Shown here: in pieces, positions 42,220-51,948 of the stretch
How the letters are laid out: every line of letters begins with the position of its first letter
Position numbering within the stretch: position 1 is the first letter of the stretch
Assembly (NCBI RefSeq): GCF_004403185.1
Contig: NZ_SOHJ01000002.1
Location: 62,001 to 126,000, forward strand
DNA from: Cryobacterium suzukii
GTDB taxonomy: Bacteria > Actinomycetota > Actinomycetes > Actinomycetales > Microbacteriaceae
Direction of reading: 5' to 3'
Length of the DNA stretch: 64,000 nt
Translations under genes and position numbers: made by a program
The notes under the pieces: model-generated
The model's database searches: none
Seen by the model: the letters and a program-made list of their open reading frames with translations, nothing else
What the model was told of the DNA's origin: nothing

Positions 42220-44826
42220 ATGTCGCTTGAAAACACGCCGCCGACCACGCCACCGAATCCATTTCAGGCCGGATCGATACCGCCGACTCCGACTCCGACT
42301 GCGCCGGGCCAGCCCGCAGTGAATTCAGAGCCCGCTCAGCCCGCGCTCACGCAGGCCAATCCGTACGCTGGTCCGGCCGGGCAGCCGCTCGCTCAGGGGC
42401 CGAGCGGGCCGAATGCGTTTTCCGTGATCGCACCGGGCGCGTGGCGGGGAGCCGTCGCATCCGCTGGGATCGGGTACGGGGCAGCGTTTGTTGTCGCGCT
42501 TCTTACTGTTGCCCTGACCGGACTTCTTACCGGCTGGGAGATGTTCTCGGCTGGATGGCTTGTCTCCGGTCCAGTGCAGTTGGTCGCAATGGCAACGTTC
42601 GGCCAGCTTGGCGCGTCGACCGAAGTTGACTACATCATCTCCTTCGCCGCGAGTGTCACTGTGGGAGTGCTGCCGCTGCTGGTATTTGCCGCTCTACTGG
42701 TCGGCAGCTATCTTTCCAGTCGTTTCGTGGGGCGCGGCGTCTGGCAGGGCTCCTCGGTCCTCATTCTGTCGGCCGTGTCTGGGCTCACGCTCGCCATCGG
42801 GGTGACCGTGCTGGCCGCGGTGCTCCCTGTGCGGTTCCCCGACCTGCAGTTGGACATTCCTGTCGGCTCGACCTCCGCGGCATCAGTCGGTTCGTTCCTC
42901 GGCGCGCTCGTCATCGGATTCACCGTCTCCTACGTGGCCCGGCTGCAAGCCACAGACGGATGGTCGCGTCTTCTTGCCCGCGCCACCTGGCTACCGTGGG
43001 GCACCGTGCGTATTGCGTCCCTGCACCTCGGTGCCTTCATCGCCGTGCTGGCGGTCGTGCTGGCAATTCTGACCCCGCTGTCCGAGGCCGACGAATATGT
43101 CGGAGTGCTTCCCGTGTTCTTGCTCACCTTCGCCATCAACGCCGTCGTCATCGGCATGTTGGGAGCTTTCTCCGCCGATCTGAGTGATCTGGACCGTGTG
43201 CTGGCCAGCCTGGGCGGCGCGTCCAACGAGCAGACGAAGCAAAATCTCTCCGTGTTCAGCGAGGGAATCACCGGCTATATCTGGCTCATCGTGCTACTCG
43301 CCTTGATTCTGGCAGTCGCCGCCTCGCTGCTGCTCGCCGTTCGTCGCAATCGCGTGCGCCCGGCACCCCTGTCATGGCTGGCCACCATCGCTACGTACCT
43401 GGTCTTCGGTTTAGTGCTGCAGCTTCTTGGCAGCGCTCTGGTTACGGCGTCGATGACCGCACCCGAGAATGCCTCGGCGTCGGGAACGTTTGGGCCCGCT
43501 GCGTGGACCTTTCTGATCTTCGCACTCTGGGGCGCTGCTATTGAGGCCCTGACGCGCTTTGTCGCACCGGTTATCTTGGCCTATGCAACGCCAGGGGCAA
43601 TCGGCGCTCTCGTGAAGCTATCGGGTCAGGAACGCCTCTTGCCCGTTGTGCCGACGGCACCCCTCGCGCCGGTTAGAACCGTTGCAGCTGGCGCGGCCCT
43701 TCCTGAAACAGAGGTGGCGTACGGCATCGATCCCATCACTGGCTATCCCGTCACAACCGATGTCACCGCGGCCGGCCAGCCGGGTGCTGTGCCGCTCCCG
43801 TTCGCGACCAGTACCATGTCTCCGGCCACCGCGAAGCGAGTGAAGATCGGCGCCATCATCGTCGGTGCCGCTGCGCTGCTCATCATCGCGGCAAGTGTGG
43901 CTGGCGGTATCGTGCGTTCCTCGGTCTTTGGCCCGCAGAATGTTGCGACCGCCTACCTCGATGCGTTGGAAAAGGGCAACGCCTCGACGGCCCTGAAACT
44001 GCTCGGGTCTTCAGCGGATGCCGGTGACGGCCTGCTCTCCAACGAAATCTTCGGGCTGGCGACAGATCGCATCGAAGACGCCGCCATTTCGGATATCACC
44101 ATAACCGAGGATGTCGCTCAGATCGAGGTGCACTTCAAACAGGGCGGAGTTTCTGATTCCGCCGTGCTGAAGCTCACCCGAACGAGCACCGACTGGCTGG
44201 TTGCCGATAACTGGTCCATTCTGAACGCCGAGCCTGGTCAGATCGACGTCTACGTACCGACCAGACTGGGCGACGTGGAGCTCGAGGCGAACGGCCTGTC
44301 GATCGGTACGACCAAGGACGACGGGTTGACCCTGCCGGCCTTCCCCGGCACCTACGAAGTGGCCATTCCAGCCACGGACTATTTCGAAGAATCATCGGTG
44401 ACCTATGTCGTGAGCGGGCTTCTCGGGGGGTACGGAGAGTTCGAATCGAGCGACGATGCGTTCACGGCCAACCCAACGGCCGAGTACGAAGCCGCCGCCT
44501 TGGCGGCCGTGAACACGCTCATCACGACCTGCCTCGCCGAGGGAGAGGCCGCGTCTGATGACTGCCCGAACATGGGGTACATCTCTTCCTACTACTCCAA
44601 CGTGGTCTACACCCTCGTTACAGCGCCCGACCTCACCGTGGATCTGTCGTACGAGGACGGCGGTTTGACCGTCTCCTCCGACACCTACGGTGTCGTGAAT
44701 ATGGAGTACGACGTCGACTACGGCTTTTCTACCGAGATCCGTCATGAGACCACTGAGAATTACCTCACGATCAGCGCTGAAGTGAACGTCGTCGACGGTG
44801 AGGTTGTGGTGACCTCGCTCTACTAA
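42220..44826 (+). CDS. Large multi-pass membrane protein with an extracytoplasmic C-terminal domain
   Basis: 868 residues from ATG 42220 (GGGGAG upstream; ATG 42154 is also in frame but has no ribosome site). A Pro/Thr-rich cytoplasmic tail (residues 1-65) leads to about ten hydrophobic segments up to residue 490; then a hydrophilic loop, another helix (KIGAIIVGAAALLIIAASVA, about 547-566), and an extracellular part of 300 residues with strand-rich ATAYLDALEKGNASTALKLL and LSIGTTKDDGLTLP blocks like TcaA-type envelope domains. Function unknown. It is followed by a strong terminator. Confidence 0.75.
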   Translation: MSLENTPPTTPPNPFQAGSIPPTPTPTAPGQPAVNSEPAQPALTQANPYAGPAGQPLAQGPSGPNAFSVIAPGAWRGAVASAGIGYGAAFVVALLTVALTGLLTGWEMFSAGWLVSGPVQLVAMATFGQLGASTEVDYIISFAASVTVGVLPLLVFAALLVGSYLSSRFVGRGVWQGSSVLILSAVSGLTLAIGVTVLAAVLPVRFPDLQLDIPVGSTSAASVGSFLGALVIGFTVSYVARLQATDGWSRLLARATWLPWGTVRIASLHLGAFIAVLAVVLAILTPLSEADEYVGVLPVFLLTFAINAVVIGMLGAFSADLSDLDRVLASLGGASNEQTKQNLSVFSEGITGYIWLIVLLALILAVAASLLLAVRRNRVRPAPLSWLATIATYLVFGLVLQLLGSALVTASMTAPENASASGTFGPAAWTFLIFALWGAAIEALTRFVAPVILAYATPGAIGALVKLSGQERLLPVVPTAPLAPVRTVAAGAALPETEVAYGIDPITGYPVTTDVTAAGQPGAVPLPFATSTMSPATAKRVKIGAIIVGAAALLIIAASVAGGIVRSSVFGPQNVATAYLDALEKGNASTALKLLGSSADAGDGLLSNEIFGLATDRIEDAAISDITITEDVAQIEVHFKQGGVSDSAVLKLTRTSTDWLVADNWSILNAEPGQIDVYVPTRLGDVELEANGLSIGTTKDDGLTLPAFPGTYEVAIPATDYFEESSVTYVVSGLLGGYGEFESSDDAFTANPTAEYEAAALAAVNTLITTCLAEGEAASDDCPNMGYISSYYSNVVYTLVTAPDLTVDLSYEDGGLTVSSDTYGVVNMEYDVDYGFSTEIRHETTENYLTISAEVNVVDGEVVVTSLY

Positions 44827-44839
44827 CCGAGCATCAGAG

Positions 44840-44875
44840 GTTCGGGTTCGGCTTGCGCCGAACCCGAACTTTTTT
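44840..44875 (+). terminator. Rho-independent terminator
   Basis: GTTCGGGTTCGGC (44840-44852) and GCCGAACCCGAAC (44857-44869) form a 13-bp perfect stem with a 4-base TTGC loop, followed by TTTTTT. It ends the membrane-protein transcript. Confidence 0.95.
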
Positions 44876-45087
44876 ATGCCCGGGGGTGGGCGTTCTCACC
44901 ACCCCCAGGCGGGGGTCAGCTGAGAATGTTTCATGATATAGATTGAGGCGAGGGAAATTCTTCGGTCGACTCGCGGCAATCAAGCTCGGTGAACGTGCCG
45001 ACACCGTATCTCTCAATCTAACTGCAAAATGTTTCACTTCATTTATCGCCGTTAGCGCATTGATAGATCACGGAGGGCGTGACGGAA

Positions 45088-47979
45088 ATGACAAATCCCC
45101 GAGGTGCGGGCGACTCTCGGTCGTCGGGCCACTACGGAATGAATAAAGAAAAGTCGACTCTCGCCAGCGACGAGTATTCGAGCGCACAGAAGAATGTCGC
45201 GGACAAGAACATGTTGGAACAGGCGGTGAGCCTGCAGCATGCCATCTTCAACAGCGCCAATTTTGCATGTGTCGCTACCGACGCCAGGGGAGTCATACAA
45301 ATCTTCAGTGTGGGCGCGCAAGGCATGCTCGGCTACACGTCCGAAGACGTCGTGAACACGGCGGTGCCAGGAGATTTGCACGACACAGACGAAATCATCG
45401 CTCGAGCGGCGCAGTTGAGCGCCGAATTCGGCACCAAAATTCAACCCGGCTTTGAGGCCCTGGCCTATAAGGCGAGTCGTGGAATCGAAGATGTCTATGA
45501 ATTGACGACGATTCGAAAGGACGGGAGTCGCTTTCCGACCACGATGTCGGTCACGGCGTTACGTCACGACGATGCGGAGATTATTGGATATCTGCTGATC
45601 AGCACCGACGACACAGCGCGTAATCAGGTATCGATGGCCCAATCTGTACTCGACCAACGGCTGCGCGACCAGCAGTTCTACACGCGGTCGCTCATCGAAT
45701 CGAACATCGATGCGCTTATGATGACCGACACCCGGGGGATCATCTCTGACGTGAACCAGCAGATGATCAAACTCACTGGGCGCACCAGGGACGAGCTCAT
45801 CGGCGCCCCGTGCCGCAATTTTTTTACCGATCCGGCCCGGGCAGACACGGCCATTAAACGTGCTCTGACCGAGAGCAAGGTGAGCGACTACGAACTGACG
45901 GTGCGCTCCATAGATGGCGACGAGACCGATGTGTCGTACAATGCCGCGACCTTCTACGATCGAGATCGAGTGGTGCAGGGTGTATTTGCTTCGGCCCGTG
46001 ATGTGACAGAACGCAAGCGCTTCGAACAAGCACTCCAAAAGACGAACATCGATTTGGAACACGCCAGCCGCATGAAGACGGAGTTCCTGGCAACGATGTC
46101 CCACGAACTGCGCACTCCATTGAACGCCATCATCGGCTTTTCAGAGGCGCTTAAGGATGGACTCATCGGGGAGCTTACCGCGACGCAGCGCGAGTACATC
46201 GGAGACATTTATTCCAGTGGGCACCACCTCCTGTCGCTGATCAACGACATCCTCGACTTGTCCAAAGTCGAGGCGGGGATGATGGACATTGAGCTGGAAA
46301 CGGTGGATGTGCGGTCGCTGTTGGATCAAAGCTTGTTGATCGTGCGAGAAGACGCTCTGGTCCATGGGCTGCACCTTGTATTCGACGGGGCAGACGATCT
46401 GGGGATGCCACTGCTTGACCGACGCAAGACCAGGCAAATCGTTTATAACCTCTTGTCAAATGCGGTCAAGTTCACACCTGACCTCGGCGCGGTCACGCTC
46501 ACGGCGAGAAGGGTGCCGCGCAGTGCAGTGGGTAAAATTGTCGGCACCCGACCGGTGCATGATTTTCCACTTCCGAAGAGCGACGTCGATCATTTTCTGG
46601 AAATTCGCGTCGACGATACGGGAATGGGCATCTCACGTGAAAATATGTCTAAGCTCTTTCTCGCTTTCAGTCAGATCGACAGCACCTTGGCGCGCAAGTT
46701 CGAAGGCACCGGACTCGGTCTCGCCACGGTCAAACAGATGGTGGAGTTGCAGGGAGGCACCGTTGCTGTGGCCAGCGAGACCGGCGCGGGATCTAGTTTT
46801 GCCGTTTGGCTTCCACTGGGCGCAACCGATGGCCAGGCGCCAGCTTGGCCGGGGAGGGCGACAAAAACATCGACTTCCGACGGAGTGTCAGAAGCCTCGA
46901 AGACGCTAGATGGAGCTTCCAGCTCCGACGTTCAGCCCAAGGCTTCGGTGCGCCGCGACCCCGGTGGCGCGGCCAGTGTGGTGGGAAACGGAAAGCTGCC
47001 CACTGTCGGCGAATTGGCCGAAGCGGCGCCGGAAGCGGCGAAGGAAGAGGCCCGCACCGGCGGAGACGAGAGCGACGCGGTTCCTGCCACGAAGCAGGTG
47101 AAGACTGACTCAGGGGTCGAATCCCCGGATACGGCGACAGGGATTGTTTCCGATGTGGCCGAGAGCTTTCAGCAGTCGCGCGCAAGTGAGGAGCAAACCG
47201 ACAAGCACGTTGTTCTCGTGATTGAGGACGACGCCAAGGGGGCCGAGGTTCTTCGGCTTTTGCTGGAGGCTGAAGAGTTTCGGGTCATCGTCGCCCGTAG
47301 CGGTGAAGAGGGTTTGAACCTTGCCCCGAAACAGCGTCTCAGCCTCATAACCCTCGACATCCGTCTGCCGGGAATGGACGGTTGGGGTTTTCTGATTCGC
47401 CTGCACGAGTTCTCGGATCTTGCCGCCGTTCCGATTGTGATAATTGCGGGGGACACCGATGTGAGCCTGGCCTTGACGCACGGCGCGGCCGCCGTACTGG
47501 AGAAACCGATCAGCCGACAGGCGCTGCAACAGTCGTTGAAAGCGCTCGGCCTCAGCCCTGACGCCCGGCGCACCCGACGTGTTCTGGTCGCTGACGATGA
47601 CCCCGAAACTGTTGATGTGATCGCACGCTTTCTGACTCGCCCGGAGTATGCGGTCGAGCGCGCTTTCACAAAAGACGAGGCCATTGAGATGGCGCAACGT
47701 TTGCATCCTGACCTGGTTTTGCTCAATCTCATGATGGAAGGGTTTAGCGGCTACGAGGTGGTGTTGGCGTTGCAGAGCGACGAGAGTACCGAACATATCC
47801 CCGTGTTGATCGTGTCTGGCAAGCCACTCACCAAGCGGGAATCGGCGGCTGTTGACAGTGACCCAACCCAGCCGGTGCGCGTGCTCGGTACAGAGAAGTT
47901 CAACCGAACTTCCTTCATCGCCGAGGTCAAGCGCGCTTTGAAGTCTGGCGAACTTCGCGGCGACCCGGAAGGTGGGTAG
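45088..47979 (+). CDS. Hybrid histidine kinase: PAS-PAS-HisKA-HATPase-REC-REC
   Basis: 963 residues from ATG 45088 (GGAGGG 10 bases before). No membrane segment, so it is cytosolic. Two PAS domains (about 48-170 and 190-305), HisKA with phosphorylated His339 in MSHELRTPLNAI, HATPase with NLLSNAVKF, DDTGMGIS and GTGLGLATV, a 110-residue linker, then REC1 (about 708-825) with Asp757 in LDIRLPGMDG. REC2 (about 830-950) has Asn880 where the phosphorylated Asp should be (LVLLNLMMEG), so it cannot take a phosphate in the normal way. Its partner REC-REC gene follows 4 bases later. Confidence 0.92.
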   Translation: MTNPRGAGDSRSSGHYGMNKEKSTLASDEYSSAQKNVADKNMLEQAVSLQHAIFNSANFACVATDARGVIQIFSVGAQGMLGYTSEDVVNTAVPGDLHDTDEIIARAAQLSAEFGTKIQPGFEALAYKASRGIEDVYELTTIRKDGSRFPTTMSVTALRHDDAEIIGYLLISTDDTARNQVSMAQSVLDQRLRDQQFYTRSLIESNIDALMMTDTRGIISDVNQQMIKLTGRTRDELIGAPCRNFFTDPARADTAIKRALTESKVSDYELTVRSIDGDETDVSYNAATFYDRDRVVQGVFASARDVTERKRFEQALQKTNIDLEHASRMKTEFLATMSHELRTPLNAIIGFSEALKDGLIGELTATQREYIGDIYSSGHHLLSLINDILDLSKVEAGMMDIELETVDVRSLLDQSLLIVREDALVHGLHLVFDGADDLGMPLLDRRKTRQIVYNLLSNAVKFTPDLGAVTLTARRVPRSAVGKIVGTRPVHDFPLPKSDVDHFLEIRVDDTGMGISRENMSKLFLAFSQIDSTLARKFEGTGLGLATVKQMVELQGGTVAVASETGAGSSFAVWLPLGATDGQAPAWPGRATKTSTSDGVSEASKTLDGASSSDVQPKASVRRDPGGAASVVGNGKLPTVGELAEAAPEAAKEEARTGGDESDAVPATKQVKTDSGVESPDTATGIVSDVAESFQQSRASEEQTDKHVVLVIEDDAKGAEVLRLLLEAEEFRVIVARSGEEGLNLAPKQRLSLITLDIRLPGMDGWGFLIRLHEFSDLAAVPIVIIAGDTDVSLALTHGAAAVLEKPISRQALQQSLKALGLSPDARRTRRVLVADDDPETVDVIARFLTRPEYAVERAFTKDEAIEMAQRLHPDLVLLNLMMEGFSGYEVVLALQSDESTEHIPVLIVSGKPLTKRESAAVDSDPTQPVRVLGTEKFNRTSFIAEVKRALKSGELRGDPEGG

Positions 47980-47983
47980 CAAT

Positions 47984-48886
47984 GTGGCCAGAATTCTTGT
48001 CATTGAAGACAATCCCATCAATATGAAGCTCGCCACGCTGCTGGTGCATCGGGCCGGCCACACGACGTCGGAGGCCGTCGATGCTGAGAGCGGTTTATTG
48101 CTCGCCCGGGTTGAACTGCCAGATTTGATTCTGATGGATATCCAGCTGCCGGGAATGGACGGGTTCGCCGCCACCGCCCTGCTGAAGAGCGACCCCGCCA
48201 CCGCCCAAATTCCGGTGATCGCCCTGACAGCGATGGCCATGTCGCGGGATCAGGACCGGGCGCGTCAGGCTGCTTGTGACGCCTACATCACCAAGCCGCT
48301 GCACTATCAGGAGCTTCAAGACGCGATCCACTGGTTACTGCCGCACGCTGACGATGAGGACGCGTCGGAAGAAGTGTGTTCCACAGTAGGCAACGGTTCG
48401 AACCCGATGGATTCGTCTTCCGGCTTCTCGGTGCAAGACCGGTCGACGGGTGAGGATTTTCCCAGAGGGAAAAGAGCGACGACACTTCGCTCCCCGGATG
48501 CCACTCGTATTCTCGTAGCCGGCAGTAATTCGACCAATCAAAAGCTTATTCTGTGGCAGCTGAACCTGCTCGGATACGAGGCCGACCTGACGGACAACGG
48601 TGCTCAAGCCCTCGAGCTGTGGACAACGGGCGACTACCACCTGGTGATCACTGACCTCCAAATGCCACAGATGAACGGCTTCGAATTGGCCACGGCCATT
48701 CGAGCGGCGGAGGGGCCAGGTGTACATATGCCGATCCTGGCGATGACAGCCAGCGCGGTGCGCGGCGATGCCGACCACACCCGCACCGTCGGCATGAACG
48801 ACTATCTCATACGCCCCCTCCATCTCGCCAAGCTGCGGGCGGCTCTATTGAAATGGTTACCCCTGGAATCCGACCACGAGCATTGA
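47984..48886 (+). CDS. Tandem receiver protein (REC-REC), second receiver degenerate
   Basis: 300 residues from GTG 47984 (GGAAGG 11 bases upstream; GTG 47972 would overlap the kinase stop). REC1 is complete: VIEDNPINM acidic pair, Asp52 in LILMDIQLPG, Thr in ALTAMA, Lys in YITKPLHY. REC2 keeps Asp224 in VITDLQMPQMNGF but its acidic pair is replaced by Gly180-Ser181 (VAGSNSTNQ), and the conserved Lys is Arg277 (YLIRPL). No output domain. Likely relays phosphate within a complex with the hybrid kinase; the replaced residues suggest a binding rather than a phosphorylated second receiver. Confidence 0.88.
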   Translation: MARILVIEDNPINMKLATLLVHRAGHTTSEAVDAESGLLLARVELPDLILMDIQLPGMDGFAATALLKSDPATAQIPVIALTAMAMSRDQDRARQAACDAYITKPLHYQELQDAIHWLLPHADDEDASEEVCSTVGNGSNPMDSSSGFSVQDRSTGEDFPRGKRATTLRSPDATRILVAGSNSTNQKLILWQLNLLGYEADLTDNGAQALELWTTGDYHLVITDLQMPQMNGFELATAIRAAEGPGVHMPILAMTASAVRGDADHTRTVGMNDYLIRPLHLAKLRAALLKWLPLESDHEH

Positions 48887-49003
48887 CCCGCTTTGTTCCA
48901 CTCGCAGCCTCGTCTCGTGACGCTTGTCTTCACGAGTTTGCGGGCGCACGGGTACCTGGGTGCGTGGCGTCGGGGTGGCGGTCATGCCTTACTCGGTATA
49001 GCG

Positions 49004-50296
49004 CTACTCGTACCGCAGCGACTCGATCGGGTTCTGCTTGGCCGCCCGCTGAGCCGGCAGGGTACCGGAGAGGAACGCGATCAGCATGACCAACAGAATG
49101 ACGAAGGCCACAGCTGCCGGCTCAAACAAGAGGATGTTCAATCCCGGCAGCCCAGAGAGCAACCCCTGCGACAGGACGGCGCTCAAGGCTGAGCCGAGCC
49201 CGATCGCTACACCAGCACCGATGGCGCTGCCGAGGAATCCGATAACGATCGCTTCGAGGCTGAACAGGGTGTACACCTTGCCGCCGCTCATGCCCATGGC
49301 CTTCATTAGGCCGATCTCGCGGGTGCGCTCCTGCACGCTCATCAGCAGGGTGTTGATAATGCCGAATGCCGCCGCGATCAGGGCAATGACGGCGAAGGCG
49401 TTGAGCACCCCCACGATGCCGTTGATCACCGTCTGCACGGCGCCGAGCTGGTCTTCGATGGTGCTCGCAGCGTAGTTCTGGGTGGCGAGGTCAGCCTTGA
49501 GCGCGGTGACGGCATCCGCTGACAGGGAATTGTCGAAGTGAGCCACGGCCACACCGTAACTCGTGACGGCGGTGTCGATGCCGCCGGACTGCGCGTCAGC
49601 CAGTTCGGCTATTAGCGCGTCGTTGGCCCCCGCGCCCGCAGCGAGCAGACTCTCGAGCGAGACGCCGACGACGGTGGCGTTCACTGTGTGTTTCGCGCCG
49701 AGAATGTCGGTGATTCCGATAGAAACGGATGCCCCCACCGCGTCGTCTGCCGACGCGAACCCGAGCGGAGTCACGAAGCTGTCGGGCAAGACCAGCTGGG
49801 CCTCCGTGGCGCCGCCGTCGAGTTGTGCGCCCGCCGTGAGGTCGGCCGTAGTGACGGCGGAGGTGGCGTTGATGCTGAACTCGAACTGCGCACCGGAGTC
49901 GTACTGGATGTAGTCGGGCTGAACAGCGCGAATCGGATCGACCGACACAATACCCGCGGTCTCGCCGATCTTGGTGAGGTCGGAATCTGTCAGCGCCTTG
50001 GTCGTGGTGCCGGGGGGACCCTGCTGGCTGGAGACGGACGCTGAACTATTCGGGTCATATTTGACCGGGCCGTCGCCGGCCGTCGTGGCGTCACTCGCCT
50101 GCGTGATGATGAATACGTCGGGGGAGCCGAGGGCGCCTACCTGAGCGTCGACGTACTGGCTGACGCCGGCGCCGACGGCGTTGGTGAGGGTGAGAGTGAA
50201 CGCGCCGACGAAGATGGCCAGAACGGTCAGCGTTGTGCGAAGCTTGCTGCGAAAAGTGTTGGAGATCGCGGTGGCGACGAGGTCTTTGGCTCTCAT
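49004..50296 (-). CDS. ABC transporter permease, MacB/FtsX type
   Basis: 430 residues. A TM helix at about 20-42 (SKLRTTLTVLAIFVGAFTLT), a large extracytoplasmic MacB-like domain of about 230 residues, and three C-terminal helices (LNAFAVIALIAAAFGIINTLL, VIGFLGSAIGAGVAIGLG, PAAVAFVILLVMLIAFLSG). RTREIGLMKAMGMSGGKV is the conserved cytoplasmic loop contacting the ATPase. Such exporters move lipoproteins, peptides or drugs by mechanotransmission. Overlaps the ATPase gene by 4 bases. Confidence 0.9.
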   Translation of the reverse strand: MRAKDLVATAISNTFRSKLRTTLTVLAIFVGAFTLTLTNAVGAGVSQYVDAQVGALGSPDVFIITQASDATTAGDGPVKYDPNSSASVSSQQGPPGTTTKALTDSDLTKIGETAGIVSVDPIRAVQPDYIQYDSGAQFEFSINATSAVTTADLTAGAQLDGGATEAQLVLPDSFVTPLGFASADDAVGASVSIGITDILGAKHTVNATVVGVSLESLLAAGAGANDALIAELADAQSGGIDTAVTSYGVAVAHFDNSLSADAVTALKADLATQNYAASTIEDQLGAVQTVINGIVGVLNAFAVIALIAAAFGIINTLLMSVQERTREIGLMKAMGMSGGKVYTLFSLEAIVIGFLGSAIGAGVAIGLGSALSAVLSQGLLSGLPGLNILLFEPAAVAFVILLVMLIAFLSGTLPAQRAAKQNPIESLRYE

Positions 50297-51048
50297 GCTG
50301 TGCCTCCGGCGGTGGTTCGTGCTTCCGGGGTGTGCAGCGCGTGCGTCCCCGCGGGGGGCGAACCGGGGTGGGACACGACCAGTCCGTCGCGAATGTAGAC
50401 CTGCCGGTCACAACGGGCGGCGAGTTCCTCGTCGTGGGTGACGATGACGAGTGTGATGCCCTGGCTGCGATTGAGCTCGAACAGGATGTCTTCGACCACG
50501 GTGCCGGTGGCGGTGTCGAGGTTTCCGGTAGGTTCGTCGGCAAAGATCACCCGCGGCGCATTCACCAGGGCGCGACCGATCACGACGCGCTGCTTTTGCC
50601 CGCCCGAAAGGGTCGTGGCCTTGTTGCCGGCCTTGTCGGTCAGTTCGAGCTGTTCGAGAACTTCCATGCCGCGGCGGCGACGCTCCTTGGAGCCGATGCC
50701 GGCGATCTTGAGCGGCAGAATGACGTTGTCGAGCACGCTCACGTTGGGGGTGAGAAAGAACTGCTGAAAGACGAAGCCGAATTCCTTATTGCGCAGCTCG
50801 TTGACCGCGCGCTTGGAGAGCGACTTGGCGTCTGTGCCGGCAACTTGCAGCGATCCCTTATCGGGCTCGTCGAGCAGGGCGAGCAGGTGCATGAGGGTTG
50901 ACTTGCCTGACCCGCTCTTGCCGACGATTGCCACGGTCTCGCCGGGTGCAATCTGAACGGACACGCCTTTCAGTGCGTCGAAACGACTCGCACCCGACCC
51001 ATAGGATTTCTCCAGGCCCTGTGCATCAATTACCCACTCGGAGTTCAT
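50293..51048 (-). CDS. ABC transporter ATP-binding protein, LolD/MacB type
   Basis: 251 residues. Walker [21 protein letters not shown], signature [16 protein letters not shown], Walker B VIFADEPTGNLD, switch His in VIVTHDEEL. FGFVFQQFFLTPNVSVLDNV is typical of the lipoprotein/MacB family. First gene of the two-gene operon; ATG 51048 lies downstream of a tandem palindromic operator-like sequence. Confidence 0.92.
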   Translation of the reverse strand: MNSEWVIDAQGLEKSYGSGASRFDALKGVSVQIAPGETVAIVGKSGSGKSTLMHLLALLDEPDKGSLQVAGTDAKSLSKRAVNELRNKEFGFVFQQFFLTPNVSVLDNVILPLKIAGIGSKERRRRGMEVLEQLELTDKAGNKATTLSGGQKQRVVIGRALVNAPRVIFADEPTGNLDTATGTVVEDILFELNRSQGITLVIVTHDEELAARCDRQVYIRDGLVVSHPGSPPAGTHALHTPEARTTAGGTA

Positions 51049-51089
51049 CGTGCTTCCCTCGGTTCTGTGCGACCCATACGGGCCTCATA

Positions 51090-51123
51090 TACAGTAACTG
51101 CACTCTAAATTGCAGTTACTGCA
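51090..51123. promoter_or_regulatory. Tandem palindromes upstream of the ABC exporter operon
   Basis: Two copies of TGCAGT-t-ACTGCA: 51111-51123 is a perfect 13-bp palindrome, 51090-51102 (TACAGTAACTGCA) has one mismatched pair. The centres are 21 bp apart, two helical turns. Together they also form an 11-bp perfect stem (CAGTAACTGCA / TGCAGTTACTG). Likely a binding site for a dimeric regulator such as a TetR- or MarR-family repressor; no such gene is adjacent. Confidence 0.7.
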
Positions 51124-51156
51124 CGTTTGCTGAGGGATGCTGCGGCCCGCGTCGGT

Positions 51157-51807
51157 CTACAGGTCGAGGCTGTCGCCCGGTTCGAGGGGGAAGAACTCAC
51201 CACCGCCAAGTTGGGTGACGTTTTGGAATCTCGCATTGGACAGGTCTTTGCCGGCGCGAGAGAGCAGCATTTCATGGGTGGGAAAGCAGCGCTTGGGCTT
51301 GATCGCGAAAATGTAGTCCATCGCCTCGCTGATTTTCATCCAGGGTGCCGCGGCCGGCACAGCGAGCGTGCCGACCTCGACCCCTTCGGGAATGGTGAAG
51401 GCATCGCCAGCGTAGTAGAGCTCGTCATTGACGAGAACTCCGACGTTGTCGATCACCGGGATTGATTCATGGATGACCGCGTGGGTGGCGCCGAAGAAGC
51501 GCAGGGTGAAAGGGCCGACTTCCATCACGTCACCGGCCTGCACCGTCGTCACTTCAAGATCAGCGTTGACGGCGGCAATGGCCCGCGCAACGCCGGCCGG
51601 CGCAAAGATGCGCAGATCGGAGTTCATTTCGATGATGCGGCCCAGTTGTTCCGGAGTCCAGTGATCGGCGTGTTCGTGGGTGATGACTACGGCCACGGCA
51701 CCCGCCGTGCCCGTGAGCGCAATGGTAAACGAACCTGGGTCGACGTAGAGCTTCTTGCCGGAAAGTTCGATGATCAGGGCGGCATGCTCCAGCTTGGTCA
51801 GTTTCAT
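51157..51807 (-). CDS. Metallo-beta-lactamase-fold hydrolase
   Basis: 216 residues. The family metal motif is THEHADHW (residues about 43-50), followed by GATHAVIHESIPVI, a YYAGDAF metal Asp and a late PTHEMLL. This is the compact MBL-fold group related to UPF0173 / UlaG-like hydrolases. Substrate unknown. Its start is at 51807, and the two-gene ABC exporter operon lies downstream on the same strand without a shared promoter visible. Confidence 0.85.
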   Translation of the reverse strand: MKLTKLEHAALIIELSGKKLYVDPGSFTIALTGTAGAVAVVITHEHADHWTPEQLGRIIEMNSDLRIFAPAGVARAIAAVNADLEVTTVQAGDVMEVGPFTLRFFGATHAVIHESIPVIDNVGVLVNDELYYAGDAFTIPEGVEVGTLAVPAAAPWMKISEAMDYIFAIKPKRCFPTHEMLLSRAGKDLSNARFQNVTQLGGGEFFPLEPGDSLDL

Positions 51808-51948
51808 GCCCTGAGCTAACCCCGATTCGTGTCGTGGCGCAACAGCATCCGCTTTCTTGAATGCTGTCGGCAGCCGCTACGGCGCGCCGCGGGCACCCAG
51901 TTTGGAAGAGGGCTCCGGTGTGTGGCATACTCGGTAAGTTGCAAAAAC

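Noticed and set aside
44920..45035. Two copies of AATGTTTCA about 100 bases apart before the hybrid kinase
   Set aside because: Nine bases without other symmetry is too weak to claim as a regulatory repeat.
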